NCBI GenBank assembly: GCA_009695195.1
Contig: SIBJ01000038.1
Location: 1-34,083 of the forward strand
Direction: 5' to 3'
DNA from: Pedosphaera sp.
Lineage (GTDB): Bacteria > Verrucomicrobiota > Verrucomicrobiia > Limisphaerales > JADLHS01
Length of the DNA: 34,083 nucleotides
Of the stretch, positions 1-7,394 are shown in pieces. Both the position numbers and the translations under genes were made by a program. Under the pieces are notes generated by a model, which made no database searches, was not told where the DNA came from, and was given only the letters and a program-made list of their open reading frames with translations. Every line of letters begins with the position of its first letter. Within the stretch, counting starts at the first letter, position 1.

Positions 1-135
1 AAGTCGGACGCGACACCGCTTTCGAGCGAACGGGGCGGGTGGCTCATTGCCAGCGCCGTCGTCGCTGCCAAAGCGGTGTCGCGTCCGACTTGCCACCGCA
101 GTCCATAATGCCCTCACCCGTTTTTAATCACACCC
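1..135. repeat. Palindromic repeat family A, copy 1 (left end cut by window)
   Basis: The right arm at 70-105 is the exact reverse complement of the truncated left arm at 1-22 and continues to the same CCGCAGTCC end as the complete copy at 14219-14337. The loop resembles that copy closely. After the arm, a tail at about 110-135 (CCCTCACCCG, then TTTTTAATCACACCC) is shared with 14342-14366 and, inverted, with 33937-33963. No gene is visible here. The RNA would fold into a very long hairpin. Confidence 0.9.
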
Positions 136-197
136 AAACGTACCACTACCGATGATTCGGGGTTGAATCCATTTTCCTTTGTTCGCATCCTCGGCCC

Positions 198-1171
198 GTG
201 AGCCATTTGTCCCGCGCCCGCGAAGTCTTCGACATCGAACTGGCCGCGCTCCGCAAGGTGCGCGCGCAACTCGATGACGCCTTTGCGTGCGCGGTGGAAG
301 TCGTCGTCGCCGCGCTGCAACGGCGGGGAAAAATCGTCATCGTCGGCATCGGCAAATCCGGCAATGTCGGCGCCAAGATCGCCGCCACGCTCACCAGCAC
401 CGGCTCGACCAGCGTCGTGCTCAACAGCGTGGACGCGTTGCACGGCGACGTGGGCGTGGTCAACGACGGCGATGTGATTCTCGCGCTGAGTTATTCCGGC
501 GAGTCCGAGGAATTGCTGAATTTGTTGCCCGCGCTGAAAAGATTTTCCGTCAAAATAATCACCATGACCGGCGGCGCGAAGTCGTCGCTCGCCAAACACA
601 GCGATGTGGTGCTATAAACGTGCACGTGCCGAAGGAAGCGTGTCCCTTCAACCTCGCGCCCACGTCCAGCACCACCGCGATGCTTGTGATGGGCGACGCC
701 CTCGCGATGGCCGTGCTCGAAGCGCGCGGCTTCAAGCAGAAGGACTTTGCCAAGTATCACCCGAGCGGCGCGATTGGCCGCGCGATGCTGCTCCGCGTTG
801 GCGAAATCATGCGCTCGGGCGAACGCAACGCCGTCGCGAACGAAAATCTGTCCGTGAAGGAAGCCCTGCTCGTGATGACGAAGGCCAAATCCGGCAGCCT
901 TGCCGTCGTGAACTCACGCGGCAAACTCACGGGCGTCTTCACCGACGGCGATTTCCGCCGCCACATGTCCACGGACGAAAATTTGCTTTCGCGCCCGCTG
1001 GAATCGGTGATGACGCGCAACCCGATTTGCATCCGCGAGGACGCGCTGGCCGTCGAGGCGCTGAAGATTTTCAACGAGCGGAACATTGACGACTTGATCG
1101 TCGTGAACGCGAAACGCGAGCCGGTGGGCCTGGTGGACTCGCAGGATTTGCCGAAGCTCAAGATCATGTGA
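198..1171 (+). CDS. kdsD: Arabinose-5-phosphate isomerase KdsD, frameshifted
   Basis: Interconverts ribulose 5-phosphate and arabinose 5-phosphate, the first step toward Kdo for lipopolysaccharide, in the cytosol. The N-terminal half is a SIS sugar-isomerase domain (GIGKSG, LSYSGESEE). The C-terminal half carries two CBS domains (roughly the last 115 residues, with GVFTDGDFRR and GLVDSQDL). The GTG start at 198 gives the usual family length of about 325 residues. The frame is broken: the first frame stops at TAA 615-617 just after HSDVVL, and the protein resumes two bases out of phase at 617 with NVHVPKEACPFNLAP, a conserved KdsD block. A 2-nt TA gain or a 1-nt loss in GTGCTATAAAC explains it. 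This may be a real mutation or a sequencing error. The identity is firm; whether the gene is functional is uncertain. Confidence 0.88.
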
Positions 1172-1174
1172 TCC

Positions 1175-1250
1175 GCGTAGCGGCTTTCGGCAGAAAGCCG
1201 CCAACTGACTTTCGAAATAATGGCGGCGCTCTGCCGAGCCGCCGCTACGC
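1175..1250. repeat. Palindromic repeat family B, copy 1
   Basis: Inverted arms GCGTAGCGGC...GCCGCC and GGCGGC...GCCGCTACGC enclose a short AT-richer loop. The element fills almost the whole gap between the kdsD stop and the following start. The same palindrome recurs at 7321-7394. Because it lies between co-directional genes, it may end or attenuate transcription out of kdsD; that role is inferred. Confidence 0.85.
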
Positions 1251-1259
1251 TGACGACGC

Positions 1260-2018
1260 ATGAAAATGAAAACCCTCACCGCCACGATAATCCTGTCCAC
1301 CCTCTTTGCCCCCATGAAAACCAAAGCCCAATCCGCCAACGCACCGTTGCCCGCGCAGAAATTCAAATGGTCCACCTCACGCCGGGTCGAGACGCAATAT
1401 CTTTTTTACCGCCCGAAAAACTACGACGCCAAAAGCAAGCAGCGTTGGCCACTCATGCTTTTTCTGCACGGCGCGGGCGAACGCGGCACGAACGTCCAGC
1501 GCGTGGCCATCCACGGGCCGATGAGCCTGGTCAGACAGGGCCGGGAGTTTCCGTTCCTCATCGTCGCGCCGCTTTGTCCCGAGGGACAACGCTGGGAGAA
1601 TGAAGGTTTGCTGAAACTCCTCGAACAGGTCACCCGGAAATTCAGTGTGGACACAAACCGCGTCTATCTCACCGGCCTGAGCATGGGCGGTTACGGCACT
1701 TGGGGGCTGGGCGTGGCTCATCCGGAAAAATTCGCCGCCATCGCGCCGATCTGCGGCGGCGGCTCCGTGATTGATATCATCCTCGCGGGTTACGGAAAAA
1801 AAGTGAATCCCGTGAAGGCGCTGCCGGTGTGGGCGTTTCACGGCGCGAAGGACCCGGTCGTGCCGCTCGAAGAATCCGAACGCATGATTAAGGCGATGAA
1901 AAAAATTGGCGCGCCAGAGGTGAAGCTCACCGTCTATCCGAACGCGGAACACAATTCATGGACGGAAACCTACAACAACCCGGAGCTTTATGAGTGGTTA
2001 TTGAAACATTCGCGCTGA
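1260..2018 (+). CDS. Secreted alpha/beta-hydrolase esterase (PHB-depolymerase/phospholipase-like)
   Basis: A 252-residue serine hydrolase. The N-terminus is hydrophobic with a likely signal peptide ending near residue 24-28 (AQSANA), so it is probably exported. The fold is a one-domain alpha/beta hydrolase: the oxyanion strand LFLHGAGERG at 68-76, the nucleophile elbow GLSMGG with Ser141, the acid Asp198 in GAKDPVVP, and the base His231 in NAEHNSW. This arrangement is typical of the dienelactone-hydrolase, feruloyl-esterase and PHB-depolymerase-like group often annotated as phospholipase/carboxylesterase. The substrate cannot be read from the sequence. The ATG at 1260 starts just after repeat B. 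Convergent with trpS. Confidence 0.85.
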   Translation: MKMKTLTATIILSTLFAPMKTKAQSANAPLPAQKFKWSTSRRVETQYLFYRPKNYDAKSKQRWPLMLFLHGAGERGTNVQRVAIHGPMSLVRQGREFPFLIVAPLCPEGQRWENEGLLKLLEQVTRKFSVDTNRVYLTGLSMGGYGTWGLGVAHPEKFAAIAPICGGGSVIDIILAGYGKKVNPVKALPVWAFHGAKDPVVPLEESERMIKAMKKIGAPEVKLTVYPNAEHNSWTETYNNPELYEWLLKHSR

Positions 2019-2031
2019 CACCGGACGATTT

Positions 2032-2151
2032 TGGACTGCGGTGGCAAGCGGAGCGCGACACCGCTTTCGCACGCACGAGCCGCGGTTTGTTTTCCAAGCC
2101 CATCCTCCACGCGAAAGCGCCGTCGCCGCTGCGCTTTGCCGGCGCAGTCCA
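2032..2151. repeat. Palindromic repeat family A, copy 2 (between convergent genes)
   Basis: The left arm begins TGGACTGCGGTGGCAAG and the right arm ends with CGCAGTCCA; the arms are imperfect but clearly complementary over about 38 nt. The element sits between the convergent stops of the esterase (2018) and trpS (2165), where it could serve as a bidirectional terminator. That function is inferred. Confidence 0.85.
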
Positions 2152-2164
2152 AGACAGCCCACAG

Positions 2165-3127
2165 TCATTCCAGCCCGCTTGCCTTGCGCGCTCGTTTGAG
2201 AACTTCCATCGCTTTGGCGCGGGCCTTCATCGCGCCTTCGCCGAGAACCTTGTTCACGTAATCGGGATTCGCCGCCAGCTCGGCGCGCTTCGCCCGCGCG
2301 GTGGCGAAATATTCCCAATAGACCTCGAATAATTTCTTTTTCAGATCGCCGTAGCCCAGGCCGCCGGCGCGGAGTTTTTCCTCGAACTCCTGGCCGGTGC
2401 CGGCGTTGATGACTTTCAGCAGTTGAATCGCAAGATTCTGGTCCGCGTCCGGTTTCGGATCGGCGGGTTGGCGGCTGTCCATCTTGATGGCCATGATTTT
2501 TTTCCGCAGCGCCTTCTCGTCGCCAAAAATCTCAATGGTGTTGCCGTAGCTCTTGCTCATCTTCTCGCCGTCAATGCCCGGCACTTTCGCGACGGCCTCG
2601 CGGATCTGCGGCTCGGGAATCACGAACGTCTGACCGTATTGCTCGTTGAACTTGCTGGCGATGTCGCGCGTCATCTCGACGTGCTGCTTCTGGTCCTGGC
2701 CGACGGGCACGATGTTCGAGTCGTAGATCAAAATGTCCGCCGCCATCAACACCGGATAGGCGAACAGCGCGTGGTTGACGGGAATGCCCTTGTCCGCCTT
2801 GTCCTTGAAAGAGTGCGCGCGTTGCAGCAAACCCATCGGCGTGAGCGTGGAAAGCAGCCACGAAAGTTCGCAGACTTCCGGCACGTCGGATTGCTTGAAG
2901 AACACGGCGCGCTTCGGGTCCAGTCCGCACGCGAGAAAATCCAGCGCCACGTCGAGCGTGTTTTTGCGGCGCTCGGCGGCATCGAAGAGCGACGTCATCG
3001 AGTGATAGTCCGCGATGAAATAAAACGCCTCGCCCTTCGCCTGAAGCTCGATGGCCGGGCGCATCATCCCGAAATAATTTCCGATGTGCAGCGCGCCCGA
3101 AGGCTGGATGCCCGATAAGATTCGCAT
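2165..3127 (-). CDS. trpS: Tryptophan--tRNA ligase
   Basis: Class I aminoacyl-tRNA synthetase that charges tRNA-Trp in the cytosol. The 320-residue length fits bacterial TrpRS. The N-terminal Rossmann domain opens with SGIQPSGALHIGNYFG and holds the HIGN signature at 14-17. The second nucleotide-binding signature KMSKS lies at 189-193 (GIDGEKMSKSYGN). The conserved QDQKQHVEMTRDIA segment lies between them. The ATG at 3127 places the HIGN motif at the usual distance from the N-terminus. The gene appears monocistronic: a palindrome lies beyond its stop and a divergent operon lies upstream. Confidence 0.97.
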   Translation of the reverse strand: MRILSGIQPSGALHIGNYFGMMRPAIELQAKGEAFYFIADYHSMTSLFDAAERRKNTLDVALDFLACGLDPKRAVFFKQSDVPEVCELSWLLSTLTPMGLLQRAHSFKDKADKGIPVNHALFAYPVLMAADILIYDSNIVPVGQDQKQHVEMTRDIASKFNEQYGQTFVIPEPQIREAVAKVPGIDGEKMSKSYGNTIEIFGDEKALRKKIMAIKMDSRQPADPKPDADQNLAIQLLKVINAGTGQEFEEKLRAGGLGYGDLKKKLFEVYWEYFATARAKRAELAANPDYVNKVLGEGAMKARAKAMEVLKRARKASGLE

Positions 3128-3186
3128 GAGAGAAAGCTAACCAACCCTTCCGCGCCGGAAAAGCGTGAAAGCAAGGCCGCCGGGGA

Positions 3187-3320
3187 AGCACCAAGCACCA
3201 ACCTCCAACCTCCGGAGAAACTTCAAACCTCAAATTCCAAATCCGGTTCCGGCCAGCGTCAGCTTTGGGGCTTGGTTGTTGGAGCTTCTCTGGAGCTTGG
3301 AGGTTGGTGCTTGGAATTTG
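3187..3320. repeat. Heptad-type inverted repeat family D, copy 1
   Basis: Two arms (about 3187-3245 and 3269-3320) are built from 7-nt-spaced variants of CCAAGCAC/CCAACCTCC and their complements CTTGGAGGTTGGTGCTTGG. The arms are inverted relative to one another and imperfect. The element lies in the divergent gap between trpS and exbB, so it is transcribed with neither gene or sits in both leader regions. Copies recur at 29375-29513 and 30312-30473. Confidence 0.85.
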
Positions 3321-3369
3321 TGCGCTTTTTCCGCTTTGAACTTCGCGCGCCTAATCCTATAACACTGCC

Positions 3370-3993
3370 ATGCCGAATTTACTGGCCGCTGGCGGCGCGA
3401 TGCTCTGGATCATCCTGTTCACGGGCGCGGTGGGGATCGTGGTGTTCATCGAGCGCTTCCTCCACTGTCACCGCGCGCAGATCAACTCGACCGAATTCCT
3501 CAACGGCGTCCGCACCGTCATCAAGCGCGAGAACGTCGTCGAGGCGCTCTCCATCTGCGACGCCACGCCCGGCCCCGTCGCGCGCCTCGTGAAGACCGCC
3601 ATCCTCACGCGCGATCAGGGCCGCGAACGCGTGCGCGAAGCCATCGAGGACGCCGGCCGCACCGAAGTTCCGCGCCTCGAAGAAAAATTAGACCTCCTCG
3701 CGACCATCGCGCAACTCGCGCCATTGCTCGGTTTGCTCGGCACGGTGATCGGTTTTATCAAGGTGTTTTACAAACTTCAGGAACACACGCTGAACGCGAA
3801 CGTCGGGATGCTTTCCGAAGGTGTCTGGCAAGCGATGATCTGCGCCGCCGCCGGTCTTGCCGTCGCCATCCCCACGCACGCGGCCTACAACTATCTCGTC
3901 AACCGCGTCAACTCCATCGTCCTCGACATGGAACGCGCCGCGACCGAGATCGTGAACATCGTCACCGAATCCAACGGCGCGAAGCCCGCATGA
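3370..3993 (+). CDS. exbB: MotA/TolQ/ExbB proton-channel family protein
   Basis: A 207-residue inner-membrane protein that, with ExbD, would use the proton gradient to energise a TonB-like partner. Three membrane segments fit the family: one at the N-terminus (about 4-28, LLAAGGAMLWIILFTG), a second near 112-136 containing LAPLLGLLGTVIGF, and a third near 155-177 containing MICAAAGLAVAIPTHAAYN. The last two carry the most conserved ExbB/TolQ signatures. It is first in a four-gene operon; its stop overlaps the exbD start (ATGA). It could equally be named TolQ, but the TonB-like third gene and the lack of tolB/pal favour ExbB. Confidence 0.93.
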   Translation: MPNLLAAGGAMLWIILFTGAVGIVVFIERFLHCHRAQINSTEFLNGVRTVIKRENVVEALSICDATPGPVARLVKTAILTRDQGRERVREAIEDAGRTEVPRLEEKLDLLATIAQLAPLLGLLGTVIGFIKVFYKLQEHTLNANVGMLSEGVWQAMICAAAGLAVAIPTHAAYNYLVNRVNSIVLDMERAATEIVNIVTESNGAKPA

Positions 3994-4412
3994 AATTCAC
4001 CCGTCACGCCCGCATCCTCCGGAGTCAATTGGACGCCGCGCCATTCGCGATGGTTTTTTTTCTGCTCGTGATCTTTGTGATGCTTGGCTCGCTGGTGTAC
4101 CGGCCGGGCGTTCACATCCGCTTGCCGGCGGCTGACAACCTGCCCGGCACCGACAAGCCCACGTTCACTGTGGCGATGGACTCCAGCAACCGGCTGTTCT
4201 ACGCGAACCAACTCGTCACCGAAGCGGAATTGAAAACGCACCTGCACGCTGCCGTGACCAATTCGCGCGAACCGCTCACGCTCGTGGTCCAGGCGGACGC
4301 CGCCGTGACGCACGAGAGCCTCGTTCACCTGACGCTGCTGGCGCGCGATGCCGGAATCCGCGAGGCGCTGCTGGCGACGTTGCCACGTCTCGTCACCGCG
4401 CCGGGCAAATGA
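3990..4412 (+). CDS. exbD: ExbD/TolR family biopolymer transport protein
   Basis: A 140-residue protein with a short cytoplasmic N-terminus, one membrane segment (about 19-39, AMVFFLLVIFVMLGSLVY) and a periplasmic domain with the ExbD/TolR pattern (IRLPAAD early, LVVQADAAVTHESLVHLTLLARDAG late). Asp15 just before the membrane segment may stand in for the family's key acidic residue, but the usual hydrophobic context around that residue differs, so its role is uncertain. Overlaps exbB and the next gene by 4 nt at each end, suggesting translational coupling. ExbD would form the plug/stator partner of ExbB. Confidence 0.88.
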   Translation: MKFTRHARILRSQLDAAPFAMVFFLLVIFVMLGSLVYRPGVHIRLPAADNLPGTDKPTFTVAMDSSNRLFYANQLVTEAELKTHLHAAVTNSREPLTLVVQADAAVTHESLVHLTLLARDAGIREALLATLPRLVTAPGK

Positions 4413-5182
4413 GCAACCTCGCGACGACAGAGCCACGAACGTGGTCGCGGAGTCGCTGGTGGCTGCTCGTGGGATTGGTCTTCGCGGCGCATCTCGGGTT
4501 CATCTTCGCGTTCGGCGACCGCAAACCCATCGCGCCGCGTCCGCTCCCGCCCACCACCGTGCTCACGTTGTCACTCGAGGGAGACGAGTTGCTCGCGCTC
4601 AACGATCCCACGCTGTTCGCCTTGCCGAACCGGCACGGTTTCGCCGGCGCCGCGTGGCTCGAACTGCCGCAGATTCCGTTTCACCCCTACCGCTGGACCG
4701 AACCGCCGCGGCTGCTGCCCCTGCCCGTCGCCGAACTCGGCGCCACGTTCGTTCGCTTCCTGCAAACGAACGCTCCCGGCCGTTTCGCTTTTGAAACCAA
4801 GCCCGCTCCGGTGCCAACCATTGCGACCGCGCCGGAAATCACAGCGTCTTCGCCGCCACGCTCGACGTTCCGCTTGGCTGACGGACTGACGAACCGGCGC
4901 TGGCTCAATCCGCCGGAATTGGCCGCGCAGCCCGCCGCAGATTTGCTGACGAACACCGTGGCGCAGGTTTCCCTCCGCGGCGACGGCTCCGTTTTGTCGG
5001 CGGCGATCCTCCCGCCCGGCAGCGGCTCGGCGAAGGCGGATGAATTCGCGTTGGACAAGGCGAAGTCGGCGCGCTTCGAGCCGGTGCGTTCGGGCGGAGA
5101 AAAATTAACCGTCGGGACGATCGTGTTCGAGTGGGCGACGGTGCCGTTGTTGGAGACGAACAAGCCGCCGGCGAATCCGTGA
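4409..5182 (+). CDS. TonB-like energy-transducing protein
   Basis: A 257-residue protein with one N-terminal membrane anchor (about 14-34, WWLLVGLVFAAHLGFIFAFG), a modest proline-rich stretch (IAPRPLPPTT), a long variable periplasmic part, and a C-terminal region resembling the TonB C-terminal fold (AQVSLRGDGSVLSAAIL, followed by ALDKAKSARFEPV). TonB proteins span the periplasm and pass ExbBD energy to outer-membrane receptors. The position directly after exbBD with a 4-nt overlap supports this role. The primary sequence is weakly conserved, so the call relies on topology, the C-terminal pattern and context. Confidence 0.7.
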   Translation: MSNLATTEPRTWSRSRWWLLVGLVFAAHLGFIFAFGDRKPIAPRPLPPTTVLTLSLEGDELLALNDPTLFALPNRHGFAGAAWLELPQIPFHPYRWTEPPRLLPLPVAELGATFVRFLQTNAPGRFAFETKPAPVPTIATAPEITASSPPRSTFRLADGLTNRRWLNPPELAAQPAADLLTNTVAQVSLRGDGSVLSAAILPPGSGSAKADEFALDKAKSARFEPVRSGGEKLTVGTIVFEWATVPLLETNKPPANP

Positions 5183-5183
5183 C

Positions 5184-5408
5184 ATGTCCATCCCCGCGCT
5201 CATCCTGTGCTACGTGATGCTGCTGCTCGGCGCTCTGGCCGGCCTCGCGATTTATTCGGAAATGCGGCGGCGGCGTTTTCACCCGACGGCGAGCGCGGAC
5301 AGAATTTTCCGCTGTCAGAGCTGCGGCTACGTTTACACCGACGACGCGGACGTGGACCGCTCGCGCTGTTCACAATGTGGCAAGTTGAACGAGGCGATTG
5401 AATTCTGA
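5184..5408 (+). CDS. Small membrane-anchored zinc-ribbon protein
   Basis: A 74-residue protein with an N-terminal hydrophobic segment (about 4-25, LILCYVMLLLGALAGLAIYS) and a C-terminal four-cysteine zinc ribbon (CQSCGY ... CSQCGK). Such ribbons bind structural zinc; no enzymatic role can be inferred. It starts one base after the TonB-like gene and is the last member of the exbBD operon. Its stop lies only 7 nt from the end of convergent argB, so there is no room for a separate terminator. Confidence 0.75.
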   Translation: MSIPALILCYVMLLLGALAGLAIYSEMRRRRFHPTASADRIFRCQSCGYVYTDDADVDRSRCSQCGKLNEAIEF

Positions 5409-5415
5409 ACGCCGG

Positions 5416-6297
5416 TCACATCACGACTTCGGTGCCCACGCCTTCGTCCGTGAAGATTTCCAGCAACACCGAGTGCGGCGCGCGTCCGTCCACGAAGGAA
5501 ACTTTTTCCACGCCCGCTTTGATCGCCGCCACGGCACTGTCCACTTTCGGAATCATGCCTTTGTCAATCACCCCGAGCTTCTTGAGTTCTTCCACGGCGA
5601 CGCTTTTCAGATGCGAGATCACCGAGTCGGGATTCTTCGGATCACGCAACAACCCCGGCACGTCGCTCATGAACACGAGCCGCTTCGCCTTGAGCGCGAT
5701 GGCGATTTGTGCAGCGGCCACGTCGGCGTTGCAGTTGTAAATTTTCCCGTCCGCGCCCAGCGCCACCGGACTGATCACGGGCGTGACACCGCGACGGATA
5801 CACTGACGCAACGGATCGGTGTTCACCTCGATCACTTCGCCGACGAAACCGACATCAATTTTTCTGCCCGGCTGGTCTTTGTCGTCGAGCAGAAGCTTGC
5901 GGCATTTGAAGATGTCCGCGCCGCAAAACCCGCGTGCCTTGCCGCCGAGCGACTCGATGGTCTTGACGATCTCCGGATTGATCTCCGCCGACAGCACGCG
6001 ATTCACCACGTCCACGGTGGCTTCGTCCGTGACGCGCATCCCCTGAATGAAGTTCGCCTTCAGCCCGGCGGCCTCCATCGCGCGCGTGATGGCCTTGCCG
6101 CCGCCGTGAACGACCACCGGATTGATCTCGACCGCTTCGAGGAAGACGATGTCCCGCGCCACACCGTTGCGCACGGCGGGATCGGGCGAGTCCATGAACG
6201 AGCCGCCGTATTTCACGACGAAGGTTTCGCCGCTGAATTTCTGGATGTACGGCAACGCTTCGAGGAGCGTCGCGGCTTTGGCAATCAGGTCTTGCAT
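5416..6297 (-). CDS. argB: Acetylglutamate kinase
   Basis: Phosphorylates N-acetylglutamate, step two of arginine synthesis, in the cytosol. The 293 residues match the family length. The amino-acid-kinase fold is clear: FVVKYGGSFMD near residue 27 with the catalytic Lys, the phosphate-binding VVHGGGKAIT near 61-70, and the C-terminal KGMIPKVDSAVAAIKAGV followed by the FVDGRAPHSVLLEIF substrate/effector region. The N-terminal helix (LIAKAATLLEALPYIQKF) is of the type seen in arginine-inhibited hexameric enzymes, so feedback inhibition is plausible. It is separated from argJ and argC by unrelated genes. Confidence 0.97.
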   Translation of the reverse strand: MQDLIAKAATLLEALPYIQKFSGETFVVKYGGSFMDSPDPAVRNGVARDIVFLEAVEINPVVVHGGGKAITRAMEAAGLKANFIQGMRVTDEATVDVVNRVLSAEINPEIVKTIESLGGKARGFCGADIFKCRKLLLDDKDQPGRKIDVGFVGEVIEVNTDPLRQCIRRGVTPVISPVALGADGKIYNCNADVAAAQIAIALKAKRLVFMSDVPGLLRDPKNPDSVISHLKSVAVEELKKLGVIDKGMIPKVDSAVAAIKAGVEKVSFVDGRAPHSVLLEIFTDEGVGTEVVM

Positions 6298-6429
6298 CGT
6301 GTCAGCATCGTTCGCCGCTGATTGAACAGGGAACGGGCGCTGAATTCAAATCGTAACCGCGTTGTTTCCCGGCCCGCGATTGGAGCGTTGCCGCGCCGCG
6401 CCGGTTGGCGTATAAGTGTTCTGCCGAAA

Positions 6430-6675
6430 ATGAAACCTCCGGATTTCAGCAAAGAATTGAATCGCCTGATGGACCCGTACTGGCGCAAGGCGCGCATCGC
6501 CGCGCGCCTGCTGCTCAAGCGCGAGGCCGGCCACCCGTGGTCCGCGCGCGACCGGCGGTTGGTGTCGCAGTTGTCCAACGACCGCGGAGTCACCAACCGG
6601 TTGCTGGATCAGGCCTACTTTTCGCATCGAGCAAGGAAACGCAATGGTCGAAGCATCCTGGACATCATCCCTTGA
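6430..6675 (+). CDS. Small basic protein of unknown function paired with a nucleotidyltransferase-like gene
   Basis: I do not recognise this 81-residue protein. It is rich in Arg and Lys, has no membrane segment, and looks helical (ELNRLMDPYWRKARIAARLL, then WSARDRRLVSQLSNDRGVTN). The ATG at 6430 is preferred; an in-frame upstream start at 6322 would add 36 residues of low-complexity Arg-rich sequence. It overlaps the next gene by 32 nt in a different frame, which implies a transcriptional and perhaps translational link. A small basic partner overlapping a nucleotidyltransferase-like gene recalls toxin-antitoxin or MNT/HEPN-like pairs, but no signature proves that. Confidence 0.6.
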   Translation: MKPPDFSKELNRLMDPYWRKARIAARLLLKREAGHPWSARDRRLVSQLSNDRGVTNRLLDQAYFSHRARKRNGRSILDIIP

Positions 6676-7324
6676 TCTGAACACCCCCGCCGGGCGGGTC
6701 TTGCGGCAATTCATTTCCACGTTGCCCAAGGAACGCCCGTTTACCATCACGGTGTTCGGCTCGGCGCCGATTCAAATCATGGTGGACCCAAACCTCCTGA
6801 GCGCGGATGTGGCCGTGTTCTCGCCCACCGAGGAAATGGCGGAATTCGTCCGCGCCGCCGGCCTGGATCGCGAGCAGACGGATTTTTACATTCAGGTCTC
6901 CAGCGAATTGAACTTCCGAACATCGCAACGGTGGCAAGGCCGGACTCAATCCGTGCAGGTTGAGAATGTGACGCTCGTCTTCCCGCATCCGATTGACATC
7001 CTCATCGCGAAGCTGAATCGGCTCGATGACAAAGATGTCCGCGCGTTTGAAGTCGTCCGCGCCAAGACCGGCCATCCGACCGAGGCGGAACTGATCAAGG
7101 AATTGCAACTCGCCGTGGACTTGTTCCGCCCGAGCTTCGACGAGGAACAGGGGCACGATCTGGCGAACAACTGCCGCCGGCTCTGGCCGCTGATTTTTGG
7201 ACGCGAGATTGATCCGCGTGCGGAAATCATCGCCCCCGCCCTCGCCATCCGCAAAGCCGGCTACGGCGAGCCGACGCGCGATTACAAACAGGAATTGCGG
7301 GATGCGTTGAAGTCAGGAGGGTAG
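6644..7324 (+). CDS. Nucleotidyltransferase-like protein (DUF6036/AbiEii-like), function unknown
   Basis: A 226-residue cytosolic protein. The N-terminal third has a nucleotidyltransferase-like pattern: VFGSAP (the G-S turn after the first strand, about 37-42) and SADVAVFSP (about 53-61), where polymerase-beta-type enzymes usually have D-x-D. Here the second acidic residue is Ala, so catalysis is doubtful. A later HPIDILIAKLNRLDDKDVRAFE block resembles the PhDLIvmKL-type segment of uncharacterised nucleotidyltransferases near toxin-antitoxin systems. It starts inside the preceding small gene. Its stop codon lies in palindrome B. The fold call is moderate and the function is unknown. Confidence 0.6.
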   Translation: MVEASWTSSLDLNTPAGRVLRQFISTLPKERPFTITVFGSAPIQIMVDPNLLSADVAVFSPTEEMAEFVRAAGLDREQTDFYIQVSSELNFRTSQRWQGRTQSVQVENVTLVFPHPIDILIAKLNRLDDKDVRAFEVVRAKTGHPTEAELIKELQLAVDLFRPSFDEEQGHDLANNCRRLWPLIFGREIDPRAEIIAPALAIRKAGYGEPTRDYKQELRDALKSGG

Positions 7325-7394
7325 CGGCGTCTCGGCAGAGCGCCGCGTTCTTTTCGGAAATTGGCGGCGGTCTGCCGACGCGCCGCCACGGCTA
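7321..7394. repeat. Palindromic repeat family B, copy 2, carrying the stop codons of both convergent genes
   Basis: Arms GTAGCGGCGTCTCGGCAGA and TCTGCCGACGCGCCGCC...GGCTAC flank an AT-rich centre. The left edge provides TAG (7322-7324) for the + strand gene, and the right edge provides the stop (7392-7394 on the minus strand) for the SMP-30 gene. It probably acts as a bidirectional terminator; this is inferred from position and symmetry. Confidence 0.85.

Noticed and set aside
914..1375. Minus-strand open frame across the kdsD 3' end
   Set aside because: Antisense to CBS domains; no family resemblance.
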